A stretch of 64,000 nucleotides of DNA from Rhabditoides inermis (Eukaryota; Nematoda; Chromadorea; Rhabditida; Rhabditidae): the NCBI GenBank assembly GCA_963966185.1, contig CAWZYM010000191.1, positions 62,001 to 126,000 of the forward strand, written 5' to 3'. The notes beneath the pieces are model-generated. The model was not told the DNA's origin. It was given only the letters and a program-made list of their open reading frames with translations, and made no database searches. The translations under genes and the position numbers were made by a program. Below are positions 34,095 to 47,219 of the stretch, piece by piece (positions within the stretch are counted from its first letter, which is position 1; each line of letters starts with the position of its first letter).

Positions 34095-36830
34095 GTAGAG
34101 AAGCAGTCCGGTAGTTGTGCCTTCCCAGTTCTGCTAATTATGGCATTTATGCAAAACTATTTTCTTCCAAATGTTTCGAATCGTGATCGAACTAGATCAG
34201 AGAAATAACAGAATAAGGAGAAATCACTGTGTCAGTTTCACTCTAGAGAGCGTAGAGAAGCAGTCCGGTAGTTGTGCCTTCCCAGTTCTGCTAATTATGG
34301 CATTTATGCAAAACTATTTTCTTCCAAATGTTTCGAATCGTGATCGAACTAGATCAGAGAAATAACAGAATAAGGAGAAATCACTGTGTCAGTTTCACTC
34401 TAGAGAGCGTAGAGAAGCAGTCCGGGAGTTGTGACTTCCCAGTTCTGCTAATTATGGCATTTATGCAAAACTATTTTCTTCCAGATGTGTTCGAATCGTG
34501 ATCGAACTAGATCAGAGAAATAACAGAATAAGGAGGAATCACTGTGTTAGTTCCACTCTAGAGAGCGCAGAAAAGCAGTCCGGGAGTTGTGACTTCCCAG
34601 TTCTGCTAATTATGGCATTTATGCAAAACTATTTTCTTCCAGATGTGTTCGAATCGTGATCGAACTAGATCAGAGAAATAACAGAATAAGGAGGAATCAC
34701 TGTGTCAGTTCCACTCTAGAGAGCGTAGAGAAGCAGTCCGGAAGTTGTGACTTCCAAGTTCTGCTAGTTATGGCATTTATGCAAAACTATTTTCTTCCAA
34801 ATGTGTTCGAATCGTGATCGAACTAGATCAGAGAAATAACAGAATAAGGAGAAATCACTGTGTCAGTTCCACTCTAGAGAGCGTAGAGAAGCAGTCCGGT
34901 AGTTGTGACTTCCCAGTTCTGCTAATTATGGCATTTATGCAAAACTTATTTCTTCCAAATGTGTTCGAATCGTGATCGAACTAGATCAGAGAAATAACAG
35001 AATAAGGAGGAATCACTGTGTCAGTTCCACTCTAGAGAGCGTAGAGAAGCAGTCCGGAAGTTGTGACTTCCCAGTTCTGCTAGTTATGGCATTTATGCAA
35101 AACTATTTTCTTCCAAATGTGTTCGAATCGTGATCGAACTAGATCAGAGAAATAACAGAATGAGGAGGAATCACTGTGTCAGTTCCACTCTGGAGAGCGT
35201 AGAGAAGCAGTCCGGGAGTTGTGACTTCCCAGTTCTGCTAATTATGGCATTTATGCAAAAATATTTTCTTCCAGATGTGTGCGAATCGTGATCGAACTAG
35301 ATCAGAGAAATAACAGAATAAGGAGGAATCACTGTGTCAGTTCCACTCTAGAGAGCGTAGAGAAGCAGTCCGGTAGTTGTGACTTCCCAGTTCTGCTAAT
35401 TATGGCATTTATGCAAAACTTATTTCTTCCAAATGTGTTCGAATCGTGATCGAACTAGATCAGAGAAATAACAGAATAAGGAGGAATCACTGTGTCAGTT
35501 CCACTCTAGAGAGCGTAGAGAAGCAGTCCGGTAGTTGTGCCTTCCCAGTTCTGCTAATTATGGCATTTATGCAAAACTATTTTCTTCCAAATGTTTCGAA
35601 TCGTGATCGAACTAGATCAGAGAAATAACAGAATAAGGAGAAATCACTGTGTCAGTTTCACTCTAGAGAGCGTAGAGAAGCAGTCCGGTAGTTGTGCCTT
35701 CCCAGTTCTGCTAATTATGGCATTTATGCAAAACTATTTTCTTCCAAATGTTTCGAATCGTGATCGAACTAGATCAGAGAAATAACAGAATAAGGAGAAA
35801 TCACTGTGTCAGTTTCACTCTAGAGAGCGTAGAGAAGCAGTCCGGGAGTTGTGACTTCCCAGTTCTGCTAATTATGGCATTTATGCAAAACTATTTTCTT
35901 CCAGATGTGTTCGAATCGTGATCGAACTAGATCAGAGAAATAACAGAATAAGGAGGAATCACTGTGTTAGTTCCACTCTAGAGAGCGCAGAAAAGCAGTC
36001 CGGGAGTTGTGACTTCCCAGTTCTGCTAATTATGGCATTTATGCAAAACTATTTTCTTCCAGATGTGTTCGAATCGTGATCGAACTAGATCAGAGAAATA
36101 ACAGAATAAGGAGGAATCACTGTGTCAGTTCCACTCTAGAGAGCGTAGAGAAGCAGTCCGGAAGTTGTGACTTCCAAGTTCTGCTAGTTATGGCATTTAT
36201 GCAAAACTATTTTCTTCCAAATGTGTTCGAATCGTGATCGAACTAGATCAGAGAAATAACAGAATAAGGAGAAATCACTGTGTCAGTTCCACTCTAGAGA
36301 GCGTAGAGAAGCAGTCCGGTAGTTGTGACTTCCCAGTTCTGCTAATTATGGCATTTATGCAAAACTTATTTCTTCCAAATGTGTTCGAATCGTGATCGAA
36401 CTAGATCAGAGAAATAACAGAATAAGGAGGAATCACTGTGTCAGTTCCACTCTAGAGAGCGTAGAGAAGCAGTCCGGAAGTTGTGACTTCCCAGTTCTGC
36501 TAGTTATGGCATTTATGCAAAACTATTTTCTTCCAAATGTGTTCGAATCGTGATCGAACTAGATCAGAGAAATAACAGAATGAGGAGGAATCACTGTGTC
36601 AGTTCCACTCTGGAGAGCGTAGAGAAGCAGTCCGGGAGTTGTGACTTCCCAGTTCTGCTAATTATGGCATTTATGCAAAAATATTTTCTTCCAGATGTGT
36701 GCGAATCGTGATCGAACTAGATCAGAGAAATAACAGAATAAGGAGGAATCACTGTGTCAGTTCCACTCTAGAGAGCGTAGAGAAGCAGTCCGGTAGTTGT
36801 GACTTCCCAGTTCTGCTAATTATGGCATTT
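34095..36830 (+). repeat. 1420-bp nine-monomer HOR, about two copies
   Basis: Bases from 34095 match those from 35515: two successive 157-bp monomers, the gcgcagaaaagcag monomer, a monomer with gacttccaagttctg, one with aacttatttcttcc, one with ctctggagagcg, and one with gtgtgcgaatcg. Copy 2 diverges near 36830, where ttccaattgtgttcgattcg replaces aacttatttcttccaaatg. Confidence 0.85.
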
Positions 36831-39800
36831 ATGCAAAACTATTTTCTTCCAATTGTGTTCGATTCGTGATCGAACTAGATCAGAGAAATAACAGAATAAG
36901 GAGCAATCACTGTGTCAGTTCCACTCTAGAGAGCGTAGAGAAGCAGTCCGGTAGATGTGACTTCCCAGTTCTGCTAATTATGGCATTTATGCAAAAATAT
37001 TTTCTTCCAGATGTGTTCGAATCGTGATCGAACTAGATCAGAGAAATAACAGAATAAGGAGGAATCACTGTGTTAGTTCCACTCTAGAGAGCGTAGAAAA
37101 GCAGTCCGGGAGTTGTGACTTCCCAGTTCTGCTAATTATGACATTTATGCAAAACTATTTTCTTCCAGATGTGTTCGAATCGTGATCGAACTAGATCAGA
37201 GAAATAACAGAATAAGGAGGAATCACTGTGTCAGTTCCACTCTAGAGAGCGTAGAGAAGCAGTCCGGGAGTTGTGACTTCCCAGTTCTGCTAATTATGGC
37301 ATTTATGCAAAAATATTTTCTTCCAGATGTGTTCGAATCGTGATCGAACTAGATCGGAGAAATAACAGAATAAGGAGGAATCACTGTGTCAGTTCCACTC
37401 TAGAGAGCGTAGAAAAGCAGTCCGGTAGTTGTGCCTTCCCAGTTCTGCTAATTATGGCATTTATGCAAAACTATTTTCTTCCAAATGTTTCGAATCGTGA
37501 TCGAACTAGATCAGAGAAATAACAGAATAAGGAGAAATCACTGTGTCAGTTTCACTCTAGAGAGCGTAGAGAAGCAGTCCGGGAGTTGTGACTTCCCAGT
37601 TCTGCTAATTATGGCATTTATGCAAAACTATTTTCTTCCAAATGTGTTCGAATCGTGATCGAACTAGATCAGAGAAATAACAGAATAAGGAGGAATCACT
37701 GTGTTAGTTCCACTCTAGAGAGCGCAGAAAAGCAGTCCGGGAGTTGTGACTTCCCAGTTCTGCTAATTATGGCATTTATGCAAAACTATTTTCTTCCAGA
37801 TGTGTTCGAATCGTGATCGAACTAGATCAGAGAAATAACAGAATAAGGAGGAATCACTGTGTCAGTTCCACTCTAGAGAGCGTAGAGAAGCAGTCCGGAA
37901 GTTGTGACTTCCCAGTTCTGCTAGTTATGGCATTTATGCAAAACTATTTTCTTCCAAATGTGTTCGAATCGTGATCGAACTAGATCAGAGAAATAACAGA
38001 ATAAGGAGGAATCACTGTGTCAGTTCCGCTCTAGAGAGCGTAGAGAAGCAGTCCGGGAGTTGTGACTTCCCAGTTCTGCTAATTATGGCATTTATGCAAA
38101 AATATTTTCTTCCAGATGTGTTCGAATCGTGATCGAACTAGATCGGAGAAATAACAGAATAAGGAGGAATCACTGTGTCAGTTCCACTCTAGAGAGCGTA
38201 GAAAAGCAGTCCGGTAGTTGTGCCTTCCCAGTTCTGCTAATTATGGCATTTATGCAAAACTATTTTCTTCCAAATGTTTCGAATCGTGATCGAACTAGAT
38301 CAGAGAAATAACAGATTGTGACTTCCCAGTTCTGCTATATATGGCATTTATGCAAAACTATTTTCTTCCAGATGTGTTCGAATCGTGATCGAACTAGATC
38401 AGAGAAATAACAGAATAAGGAGGAATCACTGTGTCAGTTCCACTCTAGAGAGCGTAGAGAAGCAGTCCGGGAGTTGTGACTTCCCAGTTCTGCTAATTAT
38501 GGCATTTATGCAAAAATATTTTCTTCCAGATGTGTTCGAATCGTGATCGAATTAGATCAGAGAAATAACAGAAAAGGAGGAATCACTGTGTCAGTTCCAC
38601 TCTAGAGAGCGTAGAGAAGCAGTCCGGTAGTTGTGACTTCCCAGTTCTGCTAATTATGGCATTTATGCAAAACTATTTTCTTCCAAATGTGTTCGAATCG
38701 TGATCGAACTAGATCAGAGAAATAACAGAATAAGGAGGAATCACTGTGTCAGTTCCACTCTAGAGAGCGTAGAGAAGCAGTCCGGGAGTTGTGACTTCCC
38801 AGTTCTTCTAATTATGGCATTTATGCAAAAATATTTTCTTCCAGATGTGTTCGAATCGTGATCGAACTAGATCAGAGAAATAACAGAAAAGGAGGAATCA
38901 CTGTGTCAGTTCCACTCTAGAGAGCGTAAAGAAGCAGTCCGGTAGTTGTGACTTCCCAGTTCTGCTAATTATGGCATTTATGCAAAACTATTTTCTTCCA
39001 AATGTGTTCGAATCGTGATCGAACTAGATCAGATAAATAACAGAATGAGAAGGAATCACTGTGTCAGATCCACTCTAGAAAGCGTAGAGAAGCAGTCCGG
39101 TAGTTGTGCCTTCCCAGTTCTGCTAATTATGGCATTTATGCAAAAATATTTTCTTCCAGATGTGTTCGAATCGTGATCGAACTAGATCAGAGAAATAACA
39201 GAAAAAGGAGGAATCACTGTGTCAGTTCCGCTCTAGAGAGCGTAGAAAAGCAGTCCGGGAGTTGTGACTTCCCAGTTCTGCTAATTATGGCATTTATGCA
39301 AAAATATTTTCTTCCAGATGTGTTCGAATCGTGATCGAACTAGATCAGAGAAATAACAGAAAAAGGAGGAATCACTGTGTCAGTTCCACTCTAGAGAGCG
39401 TAGAGAAGCAGTCCGGGAGTTGTGACTTCCCAGTTCTGCTAATTATGGCATTTATGCAAAAATATTTTCTTCCAGATGTGTTCGAATCGTGATCGAACTA
39501 GATCGGAGAAATAACAGAATAAGGAGGAATCACTGTGTCAGTTCCACTCTAGAGAGCGTAGAAAAGCAGTCCGGTAGTTGTGACTTCCCAGTTCTGCTAA
39601 TTATGGCATTTATGCAAAAATATTTTCTTCCAAATGTTTCGAATCGTGATCGAACTAGATCAGAGAAATAACAGAATAAGGAGGAATCACTGTGTCAGTG
39701 CCACTCTAGAGAGCGTAGAGAAGCAGTCCGGGAGTTGTGACTTCCCAGTTCTGCTAATTATGGCATTTATGCAAAAATATTTTCTTCCAGGTGTGTTCGA

Positions 39801-42285
39801 ATCGTGATCAAACTAGATCAGAGAAATAACAGAGTAAGGAGGAATCACTGTGTCAGTTCCACTCTAGAGAGCGTAGAGAAGCAGTCCGGGAGTTGTGACT
39901 TCCCAGTTCTGCTATATATGGCATTTATGCAAAACTATTTTCTTCCAGATGTGTTCGAATCGTGATCGAACTAGATCAGAGAAATAACAGAAAAGGAGGA
40001 ATCACTGTGTCAGTTCCACTCTAGAGAGCGTAGAGAAGCAGTCCGGGAGTTGTGACTTCCCAGTTCTGCTATATATGGCATTTATGCAAAACTATTTTCT
40101 TCCAGATGTGTTCGAATCGTGATCGAACTAGATCAGATAAATAACAGAATGAGAAGGAATCACTGTGTCAGATCCACTCTAGAAAGCGTAGAGAAGCAGT
40201 CCGGTAGTTGTGCCTTCCCAGTTCTGCTAATTATGGCATTTATGCAAAAATATTTTCTTCCAGATGTGTTCGAATCGTGATCGAACTAGATCAGAGAAAT
40301 AACAGAAAAAGGAGGAATCACTGTGTCAGTTCCACTCTAGAGAGCGTAGAGAAGCAGTCCGGGAGTTGTGACTTCCCAGTTCTGCTAATTATGGCATTTA
40401 TGCAAAACTATTTTCTTCCATATGTGTTCGAATCGTGATCGAACTAGATCAGAGAAATAACAGAATAAGGAGGAATCACTGTGTCAGTTCCACTCTAGAG
40501 AGCGTAGAGAAGCAGTCCGGGAGTTGTGACTTCCCAGTTCTGCTAATTATGGCAATTATGCAAAAATATTTTCTTCCAGATGTGTTCGAATCGTGATCGA
40601 ACTAGATCAGAGAAGTAACAGAATAAGGAGGAATCACTGTGTCAGTTTCACTCTATAGAGCGTAGAGAAGCAGTCCGGGAGTTGTGACTTCCCAGTTCTG
40701 CTAATTATGGCATTTATGCAAAACTATTTTCTTCCAAATGTGTTCGAATCGTGATCGAACCAGATCAGAGAAATAACAGAATAAGGAGGAATCACTGTGT
40801 CAGTTCCACTCTAGAGAGCGCAGAAAAGCAGTCCGGGAGTTGTGACTTCCCAGTTCTGCTAATTATGGCATTTATGCAAAACTTATTTCTTCCAAATGTG
40901 TTCGAATCGTGATCGAACTAGATCAGAGAAATAACAGAATAAGGAGGAATCACTGTGTCAGTTCCACTCTAGAGAGCGTAGAGAAGCAGTCCGGAAGTTG
41001 TGACTTCCCAGTTCTGCTAGTTATGGCATTTATGCAAAACTATTTTCTTCCAAATGTGTTCGAATCGTGATCGAACTAGATCAGAGAAATAACAGAATGA
41101 GGAGGAATCACTGTGTCAGTTCCACTCTGGAGAGCGTAGAGAAGCAGTCCGGGAGTTGTGACTTCCCAGTTCTGCTAATTATGGCATTTATGCAAAAATA
41201 TTTTCTTCCAGATGTGTGCGAATCGTGATCGAACTAGATCAGAGAAATAACAGAATAAGGAGGAATTACTGTGTCAGTTCCACTCTAGAGAGCGTAGAGA
41301 AGCAGTCCGGTAGTTGTGACTTCCCAGTTCTGCTAATTATGGCATTTATGCAAAACTATTTTCTTCCAATTGTGTTCGATTCGTGATCGAACTAGATCAG
41401 AGAAATAACAGAATAAGGAGCAATCACTGTGTCAGTTCCACTCTAGAGAGCGTAGAGAAGCAGTCCGGTAGATGTGACTTCCCAGTTCTGCTAATTATGG
41501 CATTTATGCAAAAATATTTTCTTCCAGATGTGTTCGAATCGTGATCGAACTAGATCAGAGAAATAACAGAATAAGGAGGAATCACTGTGTTAGTTCCACT
41601 CTAGAGAGCGTAGAAAAGCAGTCCGGGAGTTGTGACTTCCCAGGTCTGCTAATTATGACATTTATGCAAAACTATTTTCTTCCAGATGTGTTCGAATCGT
41701 GATCGAACTAGATCAGAGAAATAACAGAATGAGGAGGAATCACTGTGTCAGTTCCACTCTGGAAAGCGTAGAGAAGCAGTCCGGGAGTTGTGACTTCCCA
41801 GTTCTGCTAATTATGACATTTATGCAAAACTATTTTCTTCCAAATGTGTTCGAATCGTGATCGAACTAGATCAGAGAAATAACAGAACAAGGAGGAATCA
41901 CTGTGTCAGTTCCACTCTAGAGAGCGTAGAGAAGCAGTCCGGAAGTTGTGACTTCCCAGTTCTGCTAGTTATGGCATTTATGCAAAACTATTTTCTTCCA
42001 AATGTGTTCGAATCGTGATCGAACTAGATCAGAGAAATAACAGAATGAGGAGGAATCACTGTGTCAGATCCACTCTAGAAAGCGTAGAGAAGCAGTCCGG
42101 TAGTTGTGCCTTCCCAGTTCTGCTAATTATGGCATTTATGCAAAACTATTTTCTTCCAAATGTTTCGAATCGTGATCGAACTAGATCAGAGAAATAACAG
42201 AATAAGGAGAAATCACTGTGTCAGTTTCACTCTAGAGAGCGTAGAGAAGCAGTCCGGGAGTTGTGACTTCCCAGTTCTGCTAATT
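36831..42285 (+). repeat. Mosaic satellite of the 32-53 kb subfamily
   Basis: Contains a 789-bp spaced pair of 157-bp monomers with gatcggagaaataac (37340 and 38129), a truncated monomer (38252-38349), monomers with gaaaaaggagg or gaaaaggagg, gagtaagg with gatcaaactag, and ccatatgtg. The same elements reappear inside the 2467-bp and 3410-bp units downstream, so this segment looks like the source, or a decayed earlier product, of those amplifications. No non-satellite sequence is seen. Confidence 0.75.
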
Positions 42286-45200
42286 ATGGCATTTATGCAA
42301 AACTATTTTCTTCCAAATGTGTTCGAATCGTGATCGAACTAGATCAGAGAAATAACAGAATAAGGAGGAATCACTGTGTTAGTTCCACTCTAGAGAGCGC
42401 AGAAAAGCAGTCCGGGAGTTGTGACTTCCCAGTTCTGCTAATTATGGCATTTATGCAAAACTATTTTCTTCCAGATGTGTTCGAATCGTGATCGAACTAG
42501 ATCAGAGAAATAACAGAATAAGGAGGAATCACTGTGTCAGTTCCACTCTAGAGAGCGTAGAGAAGCAGTCCGGAAGTTGTGACTTCCCAGTTCTGCTAGT
42601 TATGGCATTTATGCAAAACTATTTTCTTCCAAATGTGTTCGAATCGTGATCGAACTAGATCAGAGAAATAACAGAATAAGGAGAAATCACTGTGTCAGTT
42701 CCACTCTAGAGAGCGTAGAGAAGCAGTCCGGTAGTTGTGACTTCCCAGTTCTGCTAATTATGGCATTTATGCAAAACTTATTTCTTCCAAATGTGTTCGA
42801 ATCGTGATCGAACTAGATCAGAGAAATAACAGAATAAGGAGGAATCACTGTGTCAGTTCCACTCTAGAGAGCGTAGAGAAGCAGTCCGGAAGTTGTGACT
42901 TCCCAGTTCTGCTAGTTATGGCATTTATGCAAAACTATTTTCTTCCAAATGTGTTCGAATCGTGATCGAACTAGATCAGAGAAATAACAGAATGAGGAGG
43001 AATCACTGTGTCAGTTCCACTCTGGAGAGCGTAGAGAAGCAGTCCGGGAGTTGTGACTTCCCAGTTCTGCTAATTATGGCATTTATGCAAAAATATTTTC
43101 TTCCAGATGTGTGCGAATTGTGATCGAACTAGATCAGAGAAATAACAGAATAAGGAGGAATCACTGTGTCAGTTCCACTCTAGAGAGCGTAGAGAAGCAG
43201 TCCGGTAGTTGTGACTTCCCAGTTCTGCTAATTATGGCATTTATGCAAAACTATTTTCTTCCAATTGTGTTCGATTCGTGATCGAACTAGATCAGAGAAA
43301 TAACAGAATAAGGAGCAATCACTGTGTCAGTTCCACTCTAGAGAGCGTAGAGAAGTAGTCCGGTAGATGTGACTTCCCAGTTCTGCTAATTATGGCATTT
43401 ATGCAAAAATATTTTCTTCCAGATGTGTTCGAATCGTGATCGAACTAGATCAGAGAAATAACAGAATAAGGAGGAATCACTGTGTTAGTTCCACTCTAGA
43501 GAACGTAGAAAAGCAGTCCGGGAGTTGTGACTTCCCAGTTCTGCTAATTATGGCATCTATGCAAAAATATTTTCTTCCAGATGTGTTCGAATCGTGATCG
43601 AACTAGATCGGAGAAATAACAGAATAAGGAGGAATCACTGTGTCAGTTCCACTCTAGAGAGCGTAGAAAAGCAGTCCGGTAGTTGTGCCTTCCCAGTTCT
43701 GCTAATTATGGCATTTATGCAAAACTATTTTCTTCCAAATGTTTCGAATCGTGATCGAACTAGATCAGAGAAATAACAGAATAAGGAGAAATCACTGTGT
43801 CAGTTTCACTCTAGAGAGCGTAGAGAAGCAGTCCGGGAGTTGTGACTTCCCAGTTCTGCTAATTATGGCATTTATGCAAAACTATTTTCTTCCAAATGTG
43901 TTCGAATCGTGATCGAACTAGATCAGAGAAATAACAGAATAAGGAGAAATCACTGTGTCAGTTTCACTCTAGAGAGCGTAGAGAAGCAGTCCGGGAGTTG
44001 TGACTTCCCAGTTCTGCTAATTATGGCATTTATGCAAAACTATTTTCTTCCAGATGTGTTCGAATCGTGATCGAACTAGATCAGAGAAATAACAGAATAA
44101 GGAGGAATCACTGTGTCAGTTCCACTCTAGAGAGCGTAGAGAAGCAGTCCGGAAGTTGTGACTTCCCAGTTCTGCTAGTTATGGCATTTATGCAAAACTA
44201 TTTTCTTCCAAATTTGTTCGAATCGTGATCGAACTAGATCAGAGAAATAACAGAATAAGGAGGAATCACTGTGTCAGTTCCTCTCTAGAGAGCGTAGAGA
44301 AGCAGTCCGGGAGTTGTGACTTCCCAGTTCTGCTAATTATGGCATTTATGCAAAAATATTTTCTTCCAGATGTGTTCGAATCGTGATCGAACTAGATCGG
44401 AGAAATAACAGAATAAGGAGGAATCACTGTGTCAGTTCCACTCTAGAGAGCGTAGAAAAGCAGTCCGGTAGTTGTGCCTTCCCAGTTCTGCTAATTATGG
44501 CATTTATGCAAAACTATTTTCTTCCAAATGTTTCGAATCGTGATCGAACTAGATCAGAGAAATAACAGAATAAGGAGCAATCACTGTGTCAGTGCCACTC
44601 TAGAGAGCGTAGAGAAGCAGTCCGGGAGTTGTGACTTCCCAGTTCTGCTAATTATGGCATTTATGCAAAAATATTTTCTTCCAGGTGTGTTCGAATCGTG
44701 ATCAAACTAGATCAGAGAAATAACAGATTGTGACTTCCCAGTTCTGCTATATATGGCATTTATGCAAAACTATTTTCTTCCAAATGTGTTCGAATCGTGA
44801 TCGAACTAGATCAGAGAAATAACAGAATAAGGAGGAATCACTGTGTTAGTTCCACTCTAGAGAGCGCAGAAAAGCAGTCCGGGAGTTGTGACTTCCCAGT
44901 TCTGCTAATTATGGCATTTATGCAAAACTATTTTCTTCCAGATGTGTTCGAATCGTGATCGAACTAGATCAGAGAAATAACAGAATAAGGAGGAATCACT
45001 GTGTCAGTTCCACTCTAGAGAGCGTAGAGAAGCAGTCCGGAAGTTGTGACTTCCCAGTTCTGCTAGTTATGGCATTTATGCAAAACTATTTTCTTCCAAA
45101 TGTGTTCGAATCGTGATCGAACTAGATCAGAGAAATAACAGAATAAGGAGAAATCACTGTGTCAGTTCCACTCTAGAGAGCGTAGAGAAGCAGTCCGGTA

Positions 45201-47219
45201 GTTGTGACTTCCCAGTTCTGCTAATTATGGCATTTATGCAAAACTTATTTCTTCCAAATGTGTTCGAATCGTGATCGAACTAGATCAGAGAAATAACAGA
45301 ATAAGGAGGAATCACTGTGTCAGTTCCACTCTAGAGAGCGTAGAGAAGCAGTCCGGAAGTTGTGACTTCCCAGTTCTGCTAGTTATGGCATTTATGCAAA
45401 ACTATTTTCTTCCAAATGTGTTCGAATCGTGATCGAACTAGATCAGAGAAATAACAGAATGAGGAGGAATCACTGTGTCAGTTCCACTCTGGAGAGCGTA
45501 GAGAAGCAGTCCGGGAGTTGTGACTTCCCAGTTCTGCTAATTATGGCATTTATGCAAAAATATTTTCTTCCAGATGTGTGCGAATCGTGATCGAACTAGA
45601 TCAGAGAAATAACAGAATAAGGAGGAATCACTGTGTCAGTTCCACTCTAGAGAGCGTAGAGAAGCAGTCCGGTAGTTGTGACTTCCCAGTTCTGCTAATT
45701 ATGGCATTTATGCAAAACTATTTTCTTCCAATTGTGTTCGATTCGTGATCGAACTAGATCAGAGAAATAACAGAATAAGGAGCAATCACTGTGTCAGTTC
45801 CACTCTAGAGAGCGTAGAGAAGCAGTCCGGTAGATGTGACTTCCCAGTTCTGCTAATTATGGCATTTATGCAAAAATATTTTCTTCCAGATGTGTTCGAA
45901 TCGTGATCGAACTAGATCAGAGAAATAACAGAATAAGGAGGAATCACTGTGTTAGTTCCACTCTAGAGAGCGTAGAAAAGCAGTCCGGGAGTTGTGACTT
46001 CCCAGTTCTGCTAATTATGGCATCTATGCAAAAATATTTTCTTCCAGATGTGTTCGAATCGTGATCGAACTAGATCGGAGAAATAACAGAATAAGGAGGA
46101 ATCACTGTGTCAGTTCCACTCTAGAGAGCGTAGAAAAGCAGTCCGGTAGTTGTGCCTTCCCAGTTCTGCTAATTATGGCATTTATGCAAAACTATTTTCT
46201 TCCAAATGTTTCGAATCGTGATCGAACTAGATCAGAGAAATAACAGAATAAGGAGAAATCACTGTGTCAGTTTCACTCTAGAGAGCGTAGAGAAGCAGTC
46301 CGGGAGTTGTGACTTCCCAGTTCTGCTAATTATGGCATTTATGCAAAACTATTTTCTTCCAAATGTGTTCGAATCGTGATCGAACTAGATCAGAGAAATA
46401 ACAGAATAAGGAGAAATCACTGTGTCAGTTTCACTCTAGAGAGCGTAGAGAAGCAGTCCGGGAGTTGTGACTTCCCAGTTCTGCTAATTATGGCATTTAT
46501 GCAAAACTATTTTCTTCCAGATGTGTTCGAATCGTGATCGAACTAGATCAGAGAAATAACAGAATAAGGAGGAATCACTGTGTCAGTTCCACTCTAGAGA
46601 GCGTAGAGAAGCAGTCCGGAAGTTGTGACTTCCCAGTTCTGCTAGTTATGGCATTTATGCAAAACTATTTTCTTCCAAATTTGTTCGAATCGTGATCGAA
46701 CTAGATCAGAGAAATAACAGAATAAGGAGGAATCACTGTGTCAGTTCCTCTCTAGAGAGCGTAGAGAAGCAGTCCGGGAGTTGTGACTTCCCAGTTCTGC
46801 TAATTATGGCATTTATGCAAAAATATTTTCTTCCAGATGTGTTCGAATCGTGATCGAACTAGATCGGAGAAATAACAGAATAAGGAGGAATCACTGTGTC
46901 AGTTCCACTCTAGAGAGCGTAGAAAAGCAGTCCGGTAGTTGTGCCTTCCCAGTTCTGCTAATTATGGCATTTATGCAAAACTATTTTCTTCCAAATGTTT
47001 CGAATCGTGATCGAACTAGATCAGAGAAATAACAGAATAAGGAGCAATCACTGTGTCAGTGCCACTCTAGAGAGCGTAGAGAAGCAGTCCGGGAGTTGTG
47101 ACTTCCCAGTTCTGCTAATTATGGCATTTATGCAAAAATATTTTCTTCCAGGTGTGTTCGAATCGTGATCAAACTAGATCAGAGAAATAACAGATTGTGA
47201 CTTCCCAGTTCTGCTATAT
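42286..47219 (+). repeat. 2467-bp HOR, two near-identical copies
   Basis: Copy 1 is 42286-44752 and copy 2 is 44753-47219. The left limit is set by gctaattatgg changing to gctatatatgg and the right limit by the switch from ccaaatgtg to ccagatgtg. I noticed only three single-base differences (gcgaattgtg/gcgaatcgtg near 43119, gaagtagtcc/gaagcagtcc near 43354, gagaacgtag/gagagcgtag near 43503). Each copy holds two 157-bp monomers 789 bp apart and ends with a 99-bp truncated monomer. Confidence 0.9.
44663..44761 (+). repeat. 99-bp truncated monomer (59-bp internal deletion)
   Basis: The monomer runs aataacaga directly into ttgtgacttccc, losing 59 bp that include the CTCTAGAG palindrome. The same junction (cagattgtg) occurs at 38312, 44724, 47191 and 50601. 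It has no obvious long microhomology. Shared identity of the junction shows the four copies descend from one deletion and were carried along by HOR duplication. Confidence 0.9.
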
